A stretch of DNA of 27,946 nucleotides from Verrucomicrobiota bacterium (GCA_023433275.1 JAEZDN010000124.1:1-27946); one strand, 5' to 3'; shown: positions 7,397 through 17,584, counted from the first letter of the stretch. Notes: generated by a model not told the origin, from the sequence alone. Made by a program: numbers and translations.

Positions 7397-7401
7397 AAAC
7401 A

Positions 7402-8448
<1,047 letters not shown>

Positions 8449-8477
8449 GGCGACCCTCCGCCTCGCGTCACGACGCC

Positions 8478-9320
8478 ATGGAGCAACCGCTGACCCGCCG
8501 CCGCTTCCTCGGCACCCTCGCCGGCGCGGCCGCGCTCACCGGTTTCTACACCTGGCGCGTGGAGCCCCACTGGACCGAGGTCGTCCGCCACGATCTCCCG
8601 ATCGCTCATCTCCCGCCGACGCTCGTCGGCAAGACCCTCCTCCAGCTCAGCGACATTCACATCGGCCACCAGGTGGACGACAACCACCTCCTGGGCACCT
8701 TCGACCTCGCCTCCGCCCTTCAACCCGACTTCGTCGTCCACACCGGCGATCTCGTCACCTACGAGAACCCCGCCGTGCTGGAACAGGCGAAACCCCTCCT
8801 CGCCCGCTTTCCCCGGGGCAAACTCGGCACCGTCGCCGTCCTCGGCAATCACGACTACGGGGTCTACGCGGCCGACCCCAAGGTCGCCGACGCCATCTCC
8901 GCCCTCTTGACCGATCACGGCTGCCTCGTGCTGCGCAATGAACGCGCCACGATCGCAGGCCTCACCTTCGTCGGCTGCGACGATCTCTGGACCACCCGTT
9001 TTTCGCCCGAGCCCGTGCTGCGCACGCTCCGCCCCTCCGACCCCGCGCTCGTGCTCTGCCACAATCCCGACGCCTGCGACGCCCCCGTCTGGGCCGGCTA
9101 CCGCGGCTGGATCCTCGCCGGCCATACCCACGGTGGCCAATGCAAGCCCCCGTTCCTCCCTCCGCCGTTCCTGCCGGTGGGGAACCGGCGCTACACCGCG
9201 GGCGAGTTCGACCTCGCCGATGGCCGGAAACTCTACATCAACCGCGGCGTCGGACATCTCCAGCGCGTTCGCTTCAATGTCCGGCCCGAGGTAACCCTGT
9301 TCCGCCTCACCGCCGCGTAG
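8478..9320 (+). CDS. Tat-exported metallophosphoesterase (YkuE/YaeI-like)
   Basis: A 280-residue calcineurin-type phosphoesterase. The N-terminus LTRRRFLGTLAGAAALTGFY is a twin-arginine signal, predicting export after folding with metals loaded. All five metal-site blocks are visible: LQLSDIHIGH (Asp59, His61), VVHTGDLVTY (Asp91), VLGNHDYGVY (Asn124, His125), VLCHNPD, and ILAGHTHGGQCKPP. The GHTHGGQ block and Tat signal are typical of the YkuE/YaeI group; some relatives hydrolyse UDP-diacylglucosamine or other envelope pyrophosphates, but the substrate here cannot be assigned. It starts 29 bases after ruvB and is followed 20 bases later by the GT39-like gene, so the four plus-strand genes from ruvB to the cyclophilin may form one unit. 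Confidence 0.9.
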   Translation: MEQPLTRRRFLGTLAGAAALTGFYTWRVEPHWTEVVRHDLPIAHLPPTLVGKTLLQLSDIHIGHQVDDNHLLGTFDLASALQPDFVVHTGDLVTYENPAVLEQAKPLLARFPRGKLGTVAVLGNHDYGVYAADPKVADAISALLTDHGCLVLRNERATIAGLTFVGCDDLWTTRFSPEPVLRTLRPSDPALVLCHNPDACDAPVWAGYRGWILAGHTHGGQCKPPFLPPPFLPVGNRRYTAGEFDLADGRKLYINRGVGHLQRVRFNVRPEVTLFRLTAA

Positions 9321-9340
9321 ACGGGGAGTTTTTCCACCGC

Positions 9341-10894
9341 ATGCCCACCCCCACGGCTGTCCCCACTTTTTCCCGCGGCGCCCTGCTCACACTCGCCCTG
9401 CTCGCCGCCACCTACGCGTTTTTCCTGGGTTGGTATCACAGTCCCTACGCAGGCGGTTCCGATTCCTCCGGTTACATGAACAGCGCCCGCCTCATGCTGG
9501 AGGGCCGCCTGACTGATCCACTTCGCCTGCCCGCCGGCATGCCTGCTGATCTCCTGCCCCCGCAACTGTTCGTTCCCCTTGGCTTCACCTCCGACCCCAC
9601 CGGGCAACACTGGCTGCCCAGCTACCCACCGGGCCTGCCCCTGCATTTCGCGCTCCTCGGATGGCTCATCGGCCTTGGCCCCGCCACCACGGCCATCGGG
9701 GTGGGCTCCGCCCTCGCCTTCGCCTTGCTACTTTACTTCACCGGCCGGGAATTCGGCCTCCAGCCCAATTGGAGCCTGGCGCTCGCTCTCCTCGGCGCCC
9801 TCTCGCCCCTCACCGTCACCTACGCCCTCCAACCCATGAGCGATCTCGTCGCCGCGGTCTGGGGCCTGGCGACCATGCTCTTCGCCCTGCGCTCCCGCCG
9901 CCATATTGCCTGGGCCGTCGCCGCCGGCGCCGCGCTCGCCCTGGCCGTCCTGGTCCGCCCGACCAACGCGCTGTTTTTTCTCCCCGCCGCCCTCGCCCTC
10001 CAGCCCTCCCTCCGCCACGGCCTCGCCTTTGTGCTCGGCGGCGTCCCCGGCGCCCTCCTCCTCGCTCTCTACAACCGCACAGTCTACGGCCAGTTCGTGG
10101 CCAGCGGGTACGGCGACATGAGCCATCTCTTTTCCCTGGCGAATGTCCCGCACACGCTGTGGCACTACGCCCGCTGGCTGCCCGCCGTGGCCACACCCCT
10201 GGTGCTGGCCGCCCTCGCCCTCCCGTGGCAACCGATCCCGCGCCGGCTCAAGGCCGTGCTGCTGACGTGGGTCGCCGCTTTCCTGCTCTTTTATTCGTTC
10301 TACGACTGCACGTCCGAGCACTGGTGGTACCTCCGCTTCATCCTTCCGGCGCTGCCCGCGGTGGGCCTCGCCGCAGCGCTGGTGCTGCAGCGGATCAACT
10401 TTCCCTCGTGGTTCCTCGCCTCGCGCCTCCTGCCCGCCAACGCCACACCCGACCAACTCGTCCGCGGACGCATCCTGCGCGCACCTGTGACCTTGTTGCT
10501 GCTCCTCGCCGCGGCTGGCTGGCTCCTCGACTGGGGCCGCACCCTCCGCGTCACCCAGGTCGAGCTCGACGAACGCACCTACGCCCTGACCGGCCGCTGG
10601 ATCGCCGACCATCTTCCCGCCGACGCCGTGCTCGTCGCCATGCAGGTATCCGGCAACGCCTACTACTACGCCAACCGCCCGTGCCTTGATCCGAACTTCG
10701 TCACGCCGGAAAATTACGCCCGCCTCAACGCCTGGCTGGCCGCTCACCGCCGCCCCCTCTATGCGGTGACCCACGAGTACGAGGAACCCACACTCCGCCA
10801 AAACCTGCCCGGGCGCTGGGACGTCGTGACCCGACTGCGCCAGGCCACCGTGTGGCGCCGCGTCGATCCATCCCCCGCCGCGCCCTCTTCTTGA
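9341..10894 (+). CDS. GT-C family membrane glycosyltransferase (GT39/ArnT-like)
   Basis: A 517-residue polytopic membrane protein. TM1 is LLTLALLAATYAFFLGWYH, followed by the periplasmic-loop motif GGSDSSGYMNSARLMLEGRL, where the acidic residue and Y/A-rich helix match the first loop of GT-C enzymes that use polyprenyl-phosphate sugars. About ten further hydrophobic helices follow (for example FALLGWLIGLGPATTAIGVG and LLLLLAAAGWLLDWG), then a short soluble C-terminal region (YALTGRWIADHLPADAVLVA). It would add a sugar to a lipid or protein at the periplasmic face. The start is ATG 9341, placed 13 bases after GGGGAG; the open frame upstream overlaps the phosphoesterase and is rejected. Its TGA overlaps the next ATG. 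Confidence 0.82.
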   Translation: MPTPTAVPTFSRGALLTLALLAATYAFFLGWYHSPYAGGSDSSGYMNSARLMLEGRLTDPLRLPAGMPADLLPPQLFVPLGFTSDPTGQHWLPSYPPGLPLHFALLGWLIGLGPATTAIGVGSALAFALLLYFTGREFGLQPNWSLALALLGALSPLTVTYALQPMSDLVAAVWGLATMLFALRSRRHIAWAVAAGAALALAVLVRPTNALFFLPAALALQPSLRHGLAFVLGGVPGALLLALYNRTVYGQFVASGYGDMSHLFSLANVPHTLWHYARWLPAVATPLVLAALALPWQPIPRRLKAVLLTWVAAFLLFYSFYDCTSEHWWYLRFILPALPAVGLAAALVLQRINFPSWFLASRLLPANATPDQLVRGRILRAPVTLLLLLAAAGWLLDWGRTLRVTQVELDERTYALTGRWIADHLPADAVLVAMQVSGNAYYYANRPCLDPNFVTPENYARLNAWLAAHRRPLYAVTHEYEEPTLRQNLPGRWDVVTRLRQATVWRRVDPSPAAPSS

Positions 10895-11544
10895 TGCCGC
10901 CCGCCTCCATCCTCCAACAGATCGACCCCGTGGCCCGTCTTGCTGCGGCGTCGCGTCACGCCCTGGCCGTGGGCATCCTGTTTTTGATTTCGAACTTCCC
11001 CGGCCTCGCGGCGTCCTCGCCCTCGAGCCTCATCCTCATCGAGACCACTGCAGGCATGATCGAGGCCGAGCTCTTTCCCGAATCCGCTCCAGCCACCGTC
11101 GCCAATTTCCTCCACTACGTTGGCGCGGGCGCGTACACCGGCGGACGATTCCATCGCACGGTGAAGACCGCACCCGATAACCAGCCGGCCAACGCGGTGA
11201 AGATCGATGTCATCCAGGGCGGGATGAATCCTGAATTCCAGGGCGACCACCGGCCGCCCGTCGCGCTCGAACGCACGCGCGACACGCGCCTCAACCACCT
11301 CGACGGCACGCTCTCGATGGCGCGCGCTGGTCCCGACACGGCCACCTCCGATTTCTTCATCTGTCTCGGCGCCCAGCCGGAGCTCGACTTCGGCGGAAAG
11401 CGTAACCCCGACGGCCAGGGCTTCGCCGCCTTCGGCCGCGTGACCCGCGGCATGGAGGTCGTTCGCGAAATCCACGCCGCCCCCGCCGACGGCCAGTCCC
11501 TGACCCCGCCGGTCCGCATCCTGAAAATCGTGCGCCTGCCCTGA
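10894..11544 (+). CDS. exported cyclophilin-type peptidyl-prolyl isomerase
   Basis: A 216-residue cyclophilin with an N-terminal signal peptide (HALAVGILFLISNFPGLAAS). Core motifs are SLILIETTAGMIEAELFPES, GGRFHRTVK (catalytic Arg-like loop FHR), DVIQGGMNPEF, TLSMARAGPDTATSDFFICL and FAAFGRVTRGMEVVREI, in the standard order for bacterial cyclophilins. It catalyses cis-trans isomerisation of prolyl bonds, here in the periplasm. The start codon at 10894 shares a TGATG overlap with the end of the glycosyltransferase gene, indicating translational coupling; an in-frame start at 10852 would add 14 residues and is less likely. Confidence 0.92.
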   Translation: MPPASILQQIDPVARLAAASRHALAVGILFLISNFPGLAASSPSSLILIETTAGMIEAELFPESAPATVANFLHYVGAGAYTGGRFHRTVKTAPDNQPANAVKIDVIQGGMNPEFQGDHRPPVALERTRDTRLNHLDGTLSMARAGPDTATSDFFICLGAQPELDFGGKRNPDGQGFAAFGRVTRGMEVVREIHAAPADGQSLTPPVRILKIVRLP

Positions 11545-11565
11545 ACCGGGAATAGGCAGTCGGAT

Positions 11566-11590
11566 GGAGGGACGCGGCTTGACCGCGCCC
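11566..11590 (+). repeat. solo REP-like unit
   Basis: One 25-base unit (GGAGGGACGCGGC, then TTGACCGCGCCC) matches the outer hairpin of the REPIN-like elements at 125, 14196 and 19738. No inverted partner follows, so it is a solo half, located just after the cyclophilin stop codon. Confidence 0.6.
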
Positions 11591-11671
11591 TTTCCTCGGC
11601 GGCGAAGAACTCGCGATTTGTTTCAGGGTTCAGTGAATGAAGTTTGGATTCACTGATGACGCCACCTCGGT

Positions 11672-11710
11672 CTTCATCCGTGTCCATCTGTGTTGGTCTG
11701 TGGTTCAACC
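11672..11710 (+). repeat. single arm of ATCCGTG/ATCTGTG dispersed repeat
   Basis: tcttcatccgtgtccatctg continues into tgttggtctgtggttcaac, the same unit as the right arm at 7367-7396 and the arm at 301-334. It is followed by gcatgaatccg. It lies between the converging cyclophilin and creD genes. A GC-rich hairpin (CCGGGGCG/CGCCCCGG) lies about 45 bases further on. Confidence 0.55.
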
Positions 11711-11815
11711 GCATGAATCCGGCCGAGCGCCCCAGCCGCCGGTCCCCACCCTGGAGCCGGGGCGCCCTCGCCCCGGTGGCAGCGCTCAACGAGCGCAGCG
11801 AGCCACGCCGCTTCT

Positions 11816-12529
11816 TCACGCCTTCGCCCGCGGCTTGCCCACCTCCTGCGCAAACCAGTCCACATGGCGCGTGAAGTACATGATCGCCGCCAGCACCACG
11901 AACAGCGCGGTCGTCCCCGCCAGCAGCGCAAAATCCTCCATGCGCAACACCACAAAGAGCACGCCATGTTCCGCGCCCAACAACACGGCAATCGACGCCG
12001 CCCGGCCATAACTGTGCAGGATCGAGATGCTGTAGCCCACGATGAGGAGCGATGAAGCCACCGCCGCCCCAACGTACGCCTGCCCGGGCGGCAACACCTC
12101 GCCCAGGGCCAGCAGCGCCAGGTAGAACAAACACAGCGCGCCACCGACCAAACCATAGTGCACCGCATGCAGCTTCAACCCCGCCAGCGTCTCAAAGAGG
12201 AAGAACGCGGCGAACACCAGCGTCAGCACCAGCACGCTATGCTTGAGCGCACGCTCCACCATCCGATAACCCTCGGCCGCCGCCCGCGCGGGATCGTAGC
12301 TGGTCGAGCCGGCGCCGCCCTCCCCCGCGCGCTCGATCGCTTGCCGCGCGTGCGCTGCCTCGCGGTTTCCGGCGCGCTCCTGCCGCAACCCATTGATCAA
12401 ACCCAGCGGCACGTGCAGCACCAGCACGAGAGCGGCGATGAAGAGCAGCTTGAGGGTCACCGTGTGCCGCGGGCGCACGGGGGCCGCAGCGACGGGAACC
12501 GGAATGAGGGGAGGTTGGGCGTTTTCCAT
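11816..12529 (-). CDS. creD: CreD-like inner-membrane protein lacking the large periplasmic domain
   Basis: A 237-residue protein from the ATG at 12529. Both ends match CreD: LKLLFIAALVLVLHVPLGLI with INGLRQER (residues 27-52), and then EGYRMVERALKHSVLVLTLV, FAAFFLFETLAGLKLHAVHY, GGALCLFYLALLALGE and ALLAGTTALFVVLAAIMYFT, ending THRVDW-like TRHVDWFAQEV. Six membrane helices are predicted (about 27-46, 98-118, 124-143, 149-170, 177-195, 199-220). CreD proteins are normally about 450 residues, with roughly 200 periplasmic residues between helix 1 and helix 2; here only about 45 residues remain. In enterobacteria creD is a target of CreBC and affects envelope integrity and beta-lactam response. 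It sits 161 bases downstream of creC, consistent with that regulon. Confidence 0.85.
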   Translation of the reverse strand: MENAQPPLIPVPVAAAPVRPRHTVTLKLLFIAALVLVLHVPLGLINGLRQERAGNREAAHARQAIERAGEGGAGSTSYDPARAAAEGYRMVERALKHSVLVLTLVFAAFFLFETLAGLKLHAVHYGLVGGALCLFYLALLALGEVLPPGQAYVGAAVASSLLIVGYSISILHSYGRAASIAVLLGAEHGVLFVVLRMEDFALLAGTTALFVVLAAIMYFTRHVDWFAQEVGKPRAKA

Positions 12530-12690
12530 GCCCTCACCCTGCCCCGCTTCCGTGAACACATCATGAAGCGCACGTGAAAAGCCGGGGAATTCTCCCCCAT
12601 CGCCGTACGCTGATAGGGTCGCCGCTCGCGACGATCTCACGCGCGGGGTCAAACCAAGTCTGACCGGAAACGCGAGCGACCCCGGCTTCC

Positions 12691-14082
12691 TCAGCCGCTT
12701 TGGCGGCCGCGCAGCTCCACCGGCACGCGGAACACCGCTCGCGCGCCGCCTTCCGCGCGATTCTCCAACGAAACCTCGCCGCCGTGCAAATGGGCGATCT
12801 CCCGCACCAGCGCCAGCCCGAGGCCCGTGCTCTTTCGCTCGGTGCCCGGCCGCGGCAGCGAATAGAACCGCTCAAACACCCGCGGCAGCGCGTAGTCCGG
12901 CACCCCGGGCCCCGCATCCTCCACCCCGAAGGCCACCTGTCCTTCCTCCACGGTCCAGCCCAGCGTCACCACTCCACCCGACGGCGAGAACTCCACGGCG
13001 TTCTGCAACAAGTTGACCAACGCCTCGCGCAACAGCACCGCCTCGCCGCGCACCACTGCCTCCGCCCCTTCCCCCACAACCATCGTGATTCCCCGGGCGC
13101 TGCCGGCCGGTCGCACCACGTCCGCCGCCTCGCCCGCCAGCCGCGCCACGGGAATGCTCTCGGTCTGCCGCAGCTGCTTCCGCGCTTCCAGCGACGAGAG
13201 CTCCAGCAATCGGTCGATGATCCGCTGGATGCGCGCCGACTCGTTGCGGATATTGGCGAGGAACCGGCGCTGCTGCTCCGGCGGCATCCCTTCCTCCAGC
13301 AACTCCGCCGCGCCACGGATGGCCGCGAGCGGCGCCTTGACCTCGTGCGCGAGCGTCTGCGTGTACCGCTCGACATGCTGCCGCCCCTCGAGCGCCTCGC
13401 GCATCTCCTCAAACGCGCGGCCCAGGTCGGCAATCTCGCGCGCTCGCGATCCCGGCGGCAGGGCTCCCCTTCCGTCGCGGACACTTCGCGCGTAAACCGC
13501 CAGCTTCTCCAATGAATCCGTGAGCCGCGCCGCGATCCACCACCCCAGCAGCACCATCACCGCGGCCAGCGTGCCGATCATCAGGATCAATCGCGTGCGC
13601 GCCTCGCGCACGCCCGCCTCCACCGCGGACAGCGGGCGCCCCACGCCGATCCATCCCGCGTGCCCGGCCGCCGTCAACACCCGCGACGCCACGCGCAATT
13701 CCCCGCCCACCTCCGCCACGTTCGACTGGGTGTAGTTTTCCGATGCCCGCGGCCCGCCTCCGAACATGTTCCAGCGATAGATCTCTCCCACATCCCGTCC
13801 CGCGGAATCAAAAATGACGCGCCCTTCAGGGTCGCACGCAAACACGCGCAGTCCCTCCGCCTGTGCGGGCAGGCTCGTCAGCTTTCGCGTCCAGTCATCC
13901 GCCGGCCCCTCCGGCGCGGCGAACGCGGCCAGGTACGCGGCCATGTCGCCCAACGTCCGCCGCATCGATTCGACATAGCGCAGCCGCACGTCGCCCAGCA
14001 CCAGGCTCATCATCACCGCCAGCCCGATCGCCGAGGCGCCGACATACACCACAAAAATTGCCGTGCGAATTCTCATGGCCAC
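12691..14082 (-). CDS. creC: sensor histidine kinase CreC
   Basis: A 463-residue membrane kinase. TM1 is about residues 7-29, a periplasmic sensor spans 30-165, TM2 is RLILMIGTLAAVMVLLGWWI (164-183), followed by HAMP. The H-box is TLAHEVKAPLAAIRGAAELL with phosphorylated His246; the N-box is LLQNAVEFSPSGG; the G boxes are DAGPGVPDYALPRVFERFYS and RKSTGLGLALVREIAHLHGG. FERFYSLPRP plus RKSTGLGL is highly characteristic of CreC. It phosphorylates CreB in response to growth and envelope conditions. A GTG opens the frame at 14082; the in-frame ATG two codons on (14076) is better spaced from AGGA and may be the real start. creB lies 307 bases upstream instead of adjacent, with a REPIN-like repeat in between. 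Confidence 0.93.
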   Translation of the reverse strand: MAMRIRTAIFVVYVGASAIGLAVMMSLVLGDVRLRYVESMRRTLGDMAAYLAAFAAPEGPADDWTRKLTSLPAQAEGLRVFACDPEGRVIFDSAGRDVGEIYRWNMFGGGPRASENYTQSNVAEVGGELRVASRVLTAAGHAGWIGVGRPLSAVEAGVREARTRLILMIGTLAAVMVLLGWWIAARLTDSLEKLAVYARSVRDGRGALPPGSRAREIADLGRAFEEMREALEGRQHVERYTQTLAHEVKAPLAAIRGAAELLEEGMPPEQQRRFLANIRNESARIQRIIDRLLELSSLEARKQLRQTESIPVARLAGEAADVVRPAGSARGITMVVGEGAEAVVRGEAVLLREALVNLLQNAVEFSPSGGVVTLGWTVEEGQVAFGVEDAGPGVPDYALPRVFERFYSLPRPGTERKSTGLGLALVREIAHLHGGEVSLENRAEGGARAVFRVPVELRGRQSG

Positions 14083-14389
14083 GCTTCCTGCACCGAACCC
14101 CCATATCCTGTCGCGCGCCTGCTCGCGTGGCGGTGGGGTACAAACCTTGCGCTACCAGAATCCCCCGGCACCCAGTCCAGGCCATGCCCATGAATGTAGG
14201 GGTGCGGCTTGACCGCGCCCTTCCCCCGCCGCGGGGAACAAGGGCATGAACGAGCCGCGCCCCGACAACGGAACGGTTCACCGCGTACATCGCGGACCCC
14301 CGCTTCAGCTGCATCGTTCCGGATCAAGCGGGGTGCCCGAAGCACGGAGTGTCCAAAGGATGCGCGCATTTCTCTACGGCCCCCTCGCC
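14083..14389. other. creB-creC intergenic region
   Basis: This 307-base gap in an otherwise co-directional pair carries the REPIN-like copy C (14196-14266) and about 110 bases between that element and creC, including a GGTTTGTACCCCACCGCCA stretch. No gene is supported on either strand. Confidence 0.6.
14196..14266 (-). repeat. REPIN-like element, copy C, between creB and creC
   Basis: Inverted REP-like units at 14196-14220 and 14242-14266 are separated by a CCCCGCCGCGGGG hairpin. The element is the reverse orientation of copies A and B when their 5' flanks are compared (flank here on the plus-strand right side, to about 14315). Confidence 0.7.
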
Positions 14390-15082
14390 TCACTCCTCCC
14401 GCAGCGAATACCCGAGTCCGCGATGCGTCATGATCGGGTCCGACTCCGGCGCCACCTCCCGCAGCTTCGCCCGCAGGAGCTTGATGTGCGCATCCACCGT
14501 GCGATCGAGCGCGGCCCCCGGGTCGTCCCACGCCGCCGTCATCAACTGGTCGCGGTTGAACACCCGACCCGGCGACGACAACAACGCCACGAGCAACCGG
14601 TATTCATTGCGCGTCAACTCCAGGGCGCGGCCGCGATAGCTGATGCGACAGCGCGCCTCATCATGAATCCACACGCCCCCGACCGCCGGGCCCGGCGCGC
14701 TCCCGTGCCCATTGGTGCGCCGCAGAACGGCTCGCACCCGCGCGGTCAGCTCGCGCGGGCTGAATGGCTTGGCCAGGTAATCATCAGCGCCCAGCTCAAG
14801 CCCCACGATCCGGTCCACCTCGCCGCTGCGGGCCGTGAGAAAAATCACCGGCGGCGCTCCCAGTTTCTGCAGCTCCCGGCAAACATCGAAGCCGCTCATG
14901 TCCGGCAAACCCACGTCGAGCACCACCAGCGCCACCGCCTGCTGTTTCAAAACCCCGAGCGCTTCGCCCCCGGAACTTTTCCAAATCGGCGCGAAGCCCT
15001 CCGTCTGCAGGGCATACACGATCGTGTCGGCAATGGACTGTTCATCCTCGACCACGAGAATGGTGGGGCGCACCGGCGGCAT
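14390..15082 (-). CDS. creB: response regulator CreB
   Basis: A 230-residue OmpR/PhoB-family regulator. The receiver has the acidic pocket VVEDEQ (residues 10-15), phosphoacceptor Asp56 in LVVLDVGLPDMSGFD, the Thr in IFLTARSGEVDRIVGLELGA, and the Lys in DDYLAKPFSPREL. LTARS.EVDR..GLE.GADDY.AKPFSPREL is the typical CreB pattern. The C-terminal winged helix includes LTRNEYRLLVALLSSPGRVF, DRTVDAHIKLLRAKLRE and MTHRGLGYSL. It would activate creD and other Cre genes on phosphorylation by CreC. The known Cre tag (two direct TTCAC repeats) was not found convincingly before creD. Order creB-creC-creD is the classical one; creA is absent. Confidence 0.93.
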   Translation of the reverse strand: MPPVRPTILVVEDEQSIADTIVYALQTEGFAPIWKSSGGEALGVLKQQAVALVVLDVGLPDMSGFDVCRELQKLGAPPVIFLTARSGEVDRIVGLELGADDYLAKPFSPRELTARVRAVLRRTNGHGSAPGPAVGGVWIHDEARCRISYRGRALELTRNEYRLLVALLSSPGRVFNRDQLMTAAWDDPGAALDRTVDAHIKLLRAKLREVAPESDPIMTHRGLGYSLREE

Positions 15083-15187
15083 GGCGCTGTTATGGCCCTG
15101 CCTCGTCCGCTGGCAAGTTCAGCCCGGCCGCCTCCACCGCCTTTCGCGCCAACATCGAGCGCCACGCCCGGCGCGACCGCCTCCGCG

Positions 15188-15529
15188 TCAACTCGAAGCC
15201 GGCCGCAGCAACTGCTGCCGCAACCGCAAGGCGATCTCTTCCTCCTCCGGATTTTCCAAAAGCTGATAGAGCGAGGGCGACGCCAGCCGGCGCACATCCG
15301 CGAGGGCGACCGTGAAATCGAGCGCGTCCCCCGCCGCCAGTCGCCGCGTCCAGCCCACCATCTCGATCGCCAGCACGCTCAGTCCGCCCACCGCCTGCAT
15401 GACGCCCATGAACATCATCCAACTCGCGCTCGCGGGCCGGAGGGGCGCGAACTGTTCCGGCCACCAGCCCGGGACCGCGGCCATCCCCAGGCCGATCAGC
15501 ACAAACAGCAGCGCATTGCAGGTTTTCAT
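15188..15529 (-). CDS. hypothetical two-helix membrane protein
   Basis: A 113-residue protein of unknown family, starting MKTCNALLFVLIGLGMAAVP. Helix 1 covers about residues 5-21; helix 2 is SWMMFMGVMQAVGGLSVLAI followed by EMVGWTRRLAAG. The soluble C-terminus is acidic then basic (LENPEEEEIALRLRQQLLRP). The gene lies 105 bases upstream of creB on the same strand, the place taken by creA in enterobacteria, but it shows no similarity to CreA. It could be transcribed with the SDR gene or the cre genes. The start ATG at 15529 is the first after a stop-free but unconvincing extension from the SDR region. Confidence 0.6.
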   Translation of the reverse strand: MKTCNALLFVLIGLGMAAVPGWWPEQFAPLRPASASWMMFMGVMQAVGGLSVLAIEMVGWTRRLAAGDALDFTVALADVRRLASPSLYQLLENPEEEEIALRLRQQLLRPASS

Positions 15530-15642
15530 CGGCCAACATGACCGCAGGTCCCTTGCCAAGGTCCCTGGACGAAAACTTTTCCAAAAAATAGCCTGATTTC
15601 GGGGAACCCGCTTCCACCCCGCCTCCGGAAGCCGCCGGCCAG

Positions 15643-16398
15643 CTACACGTCGCCGAGCTGCGGTCGCAACACGATCTCCTCCACCACGGTTCGCCGGCCC
15701 AGCCGATACACGTCCAGAATGGCCCGGGCCACATCCTCCGCCGGCATGATCCGTTCCGGCTTCACGCCCGACTTCTCCCACGACGGCGACCACGTCGCGC
15801 CCGGGTGCACGCAACACACCCGGATCCCATGATCCCTGGTCTCGGCGCGCAACACCTTCGCCAGGCCGGTCACCCCGAACTTCGCGGCGCAATACGCCGC
15901 CGCCTGCGGATACGCCCCCAGCCCGGCAATCGAGCTCATGAAGAAGACATCCCCCGACTTCCGCTTCGTCATCGCGGGCAGGAACGCCTGCGTCACGAGG
16001 AAGGCACTGCGCAGGTTCACCGCGATCATCCGGTCGAACTCGTCGACCTTCGTCTCCGCGAACGGCGCCATGGCGAACGCCCCGGCATTGTTGATCAGCA
16101 CGTCCACCGCCCCGAAGCGCTCCGTTACGGCCTCGGCCATCAGCCCCACCGATGCCTCGTTGCTCACGTCGCATTCATACACCTCGACCTTCGCGCCAAA
16201 CCGGGCGCACGCCTTCGCCACGCCCTGGAGATTCCGCACATTCCGCGCGACCAGCGCCAGCCGCACTCCCCTCACTTCCGCGGCAAATTCCCTGGCGATC
16301 GCCTCGCCAATCCCCTGCGAGGCGCCGGTGATAAGAGCGACCGGCTTTTTTCTTCCCGCGGGTGACGCGGATGGACGCGGATTAAGGGCAGTTTTCAT
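15643..16398 (-). CDS. short-chain dehydrogenase, sepiapterin reductase-like
   Basis: A 251-residue classical SDR. The NADP-binding motif is ALITGASQGIGEAIAREF, followed by ALVARN (Arg favours NADP), the NNAG motif LINNAGAFAM, and the catalytic Ser-Tyr-Lys in FMSSIAGLGAYPQAAAYCAA plus K (Ser, Tyr and Lys spaced as usual). The C-terminal part HPGATWSPSWEKS, MPAEDVARAILDVY and RRTVVEEIVLRPQLGD resembles, as I recall it, the sepiapterin reductase of Chlorobaculum tepidum. Lying 71 bases after folE2 in a run PTPS-folE2-SDR, it is a good candidate for reducing 6-pyruvoyltetrahydropterin; a generic ketoreductase role is the alternative. The first 14 or so codons (NPRPSASPAG) derive from a dispersed repeat, and no later start codon exists before the Rossmann motif. 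Confidence 0.85.
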   Translation of the reverse strand: MKTALNPRPSASPAGRKKPVALITGASQGIGEAIAREFAAEVRGVRLALVARNVRNLQGVAKACARFGAKVEVYECDVSNEASVGLMAEAVTERFGAVDVLINNAGAFAMAPFAETKVDEFDRMIAVNLRSAFLVTQAFLPAMTKRKSGDVFFMSSIAGLGAYPQAAAYCAAKFGVTGLAKVLRAETRDHGIRVCCVHPGATWSPSWEKSGVKPERIMPAEDVARAILDVYRLGRRTVVEEIVLRPQLGDV

Positions 16399-16458
16399 GA
16401 AGAATATGAGGCGTTAAATGGTTTGGTCCTATCCGCGCTAATCCGCGCCATCCGCGGG
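16355..16458. repeat. long inverted repeat enclosing the SDR start codon
   Basis: Arms 16355-16382 and 16431-16458 are 28 bases each. In the minus-strand message they would form 23 Watson-Crick and 2 G-U pairs with 3 mismatches, closing a 48-base loop that contains the ATG at 16398. The units (ATCCGCG-type) belong to the same family as the repeats at 301, 7285 and 11672. Confidence 0.8.
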
Positions 16459-16469
16459 AAAAATCCGTC

Positions 16470-17441
<972 letters not shown>

Positions 17442-17584
17442 GGGCGTTTCGTTTTTGGTTTAAGGCGGGTGACGTAACCGCCCGAAAAATCAGGTGGGCA
17501 AATGGAGCCCCGGCCCGTGGTCAGGGCGCTGCGCTTTCCGCGCGCCGGCCGGGCCGGCTCCCTTCGTGTGTCGCGACGCACGCA

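Noticed and set aside
9140..9340. Upstream extension of the glycosyltransferase
   Set aside because: It overlaps the phosphoesterase in another frame, has no membrane or GT-C features, and the ATG at 9341 has a GGGGAG site.
11757..11778. GC-rich hairpin as an intrinsic terminator for creD and the cyclophilin
   Set aside because: The stem is strong, but no T-run follows on either strand.
17442..17584. preQ1 or other riboswitch in the folE2 leader
   Set aside because: Only a small GGCGG..CCGCC hairpin is visible; no preQ1 aptamer or anti-terminator arrangement could be traced.
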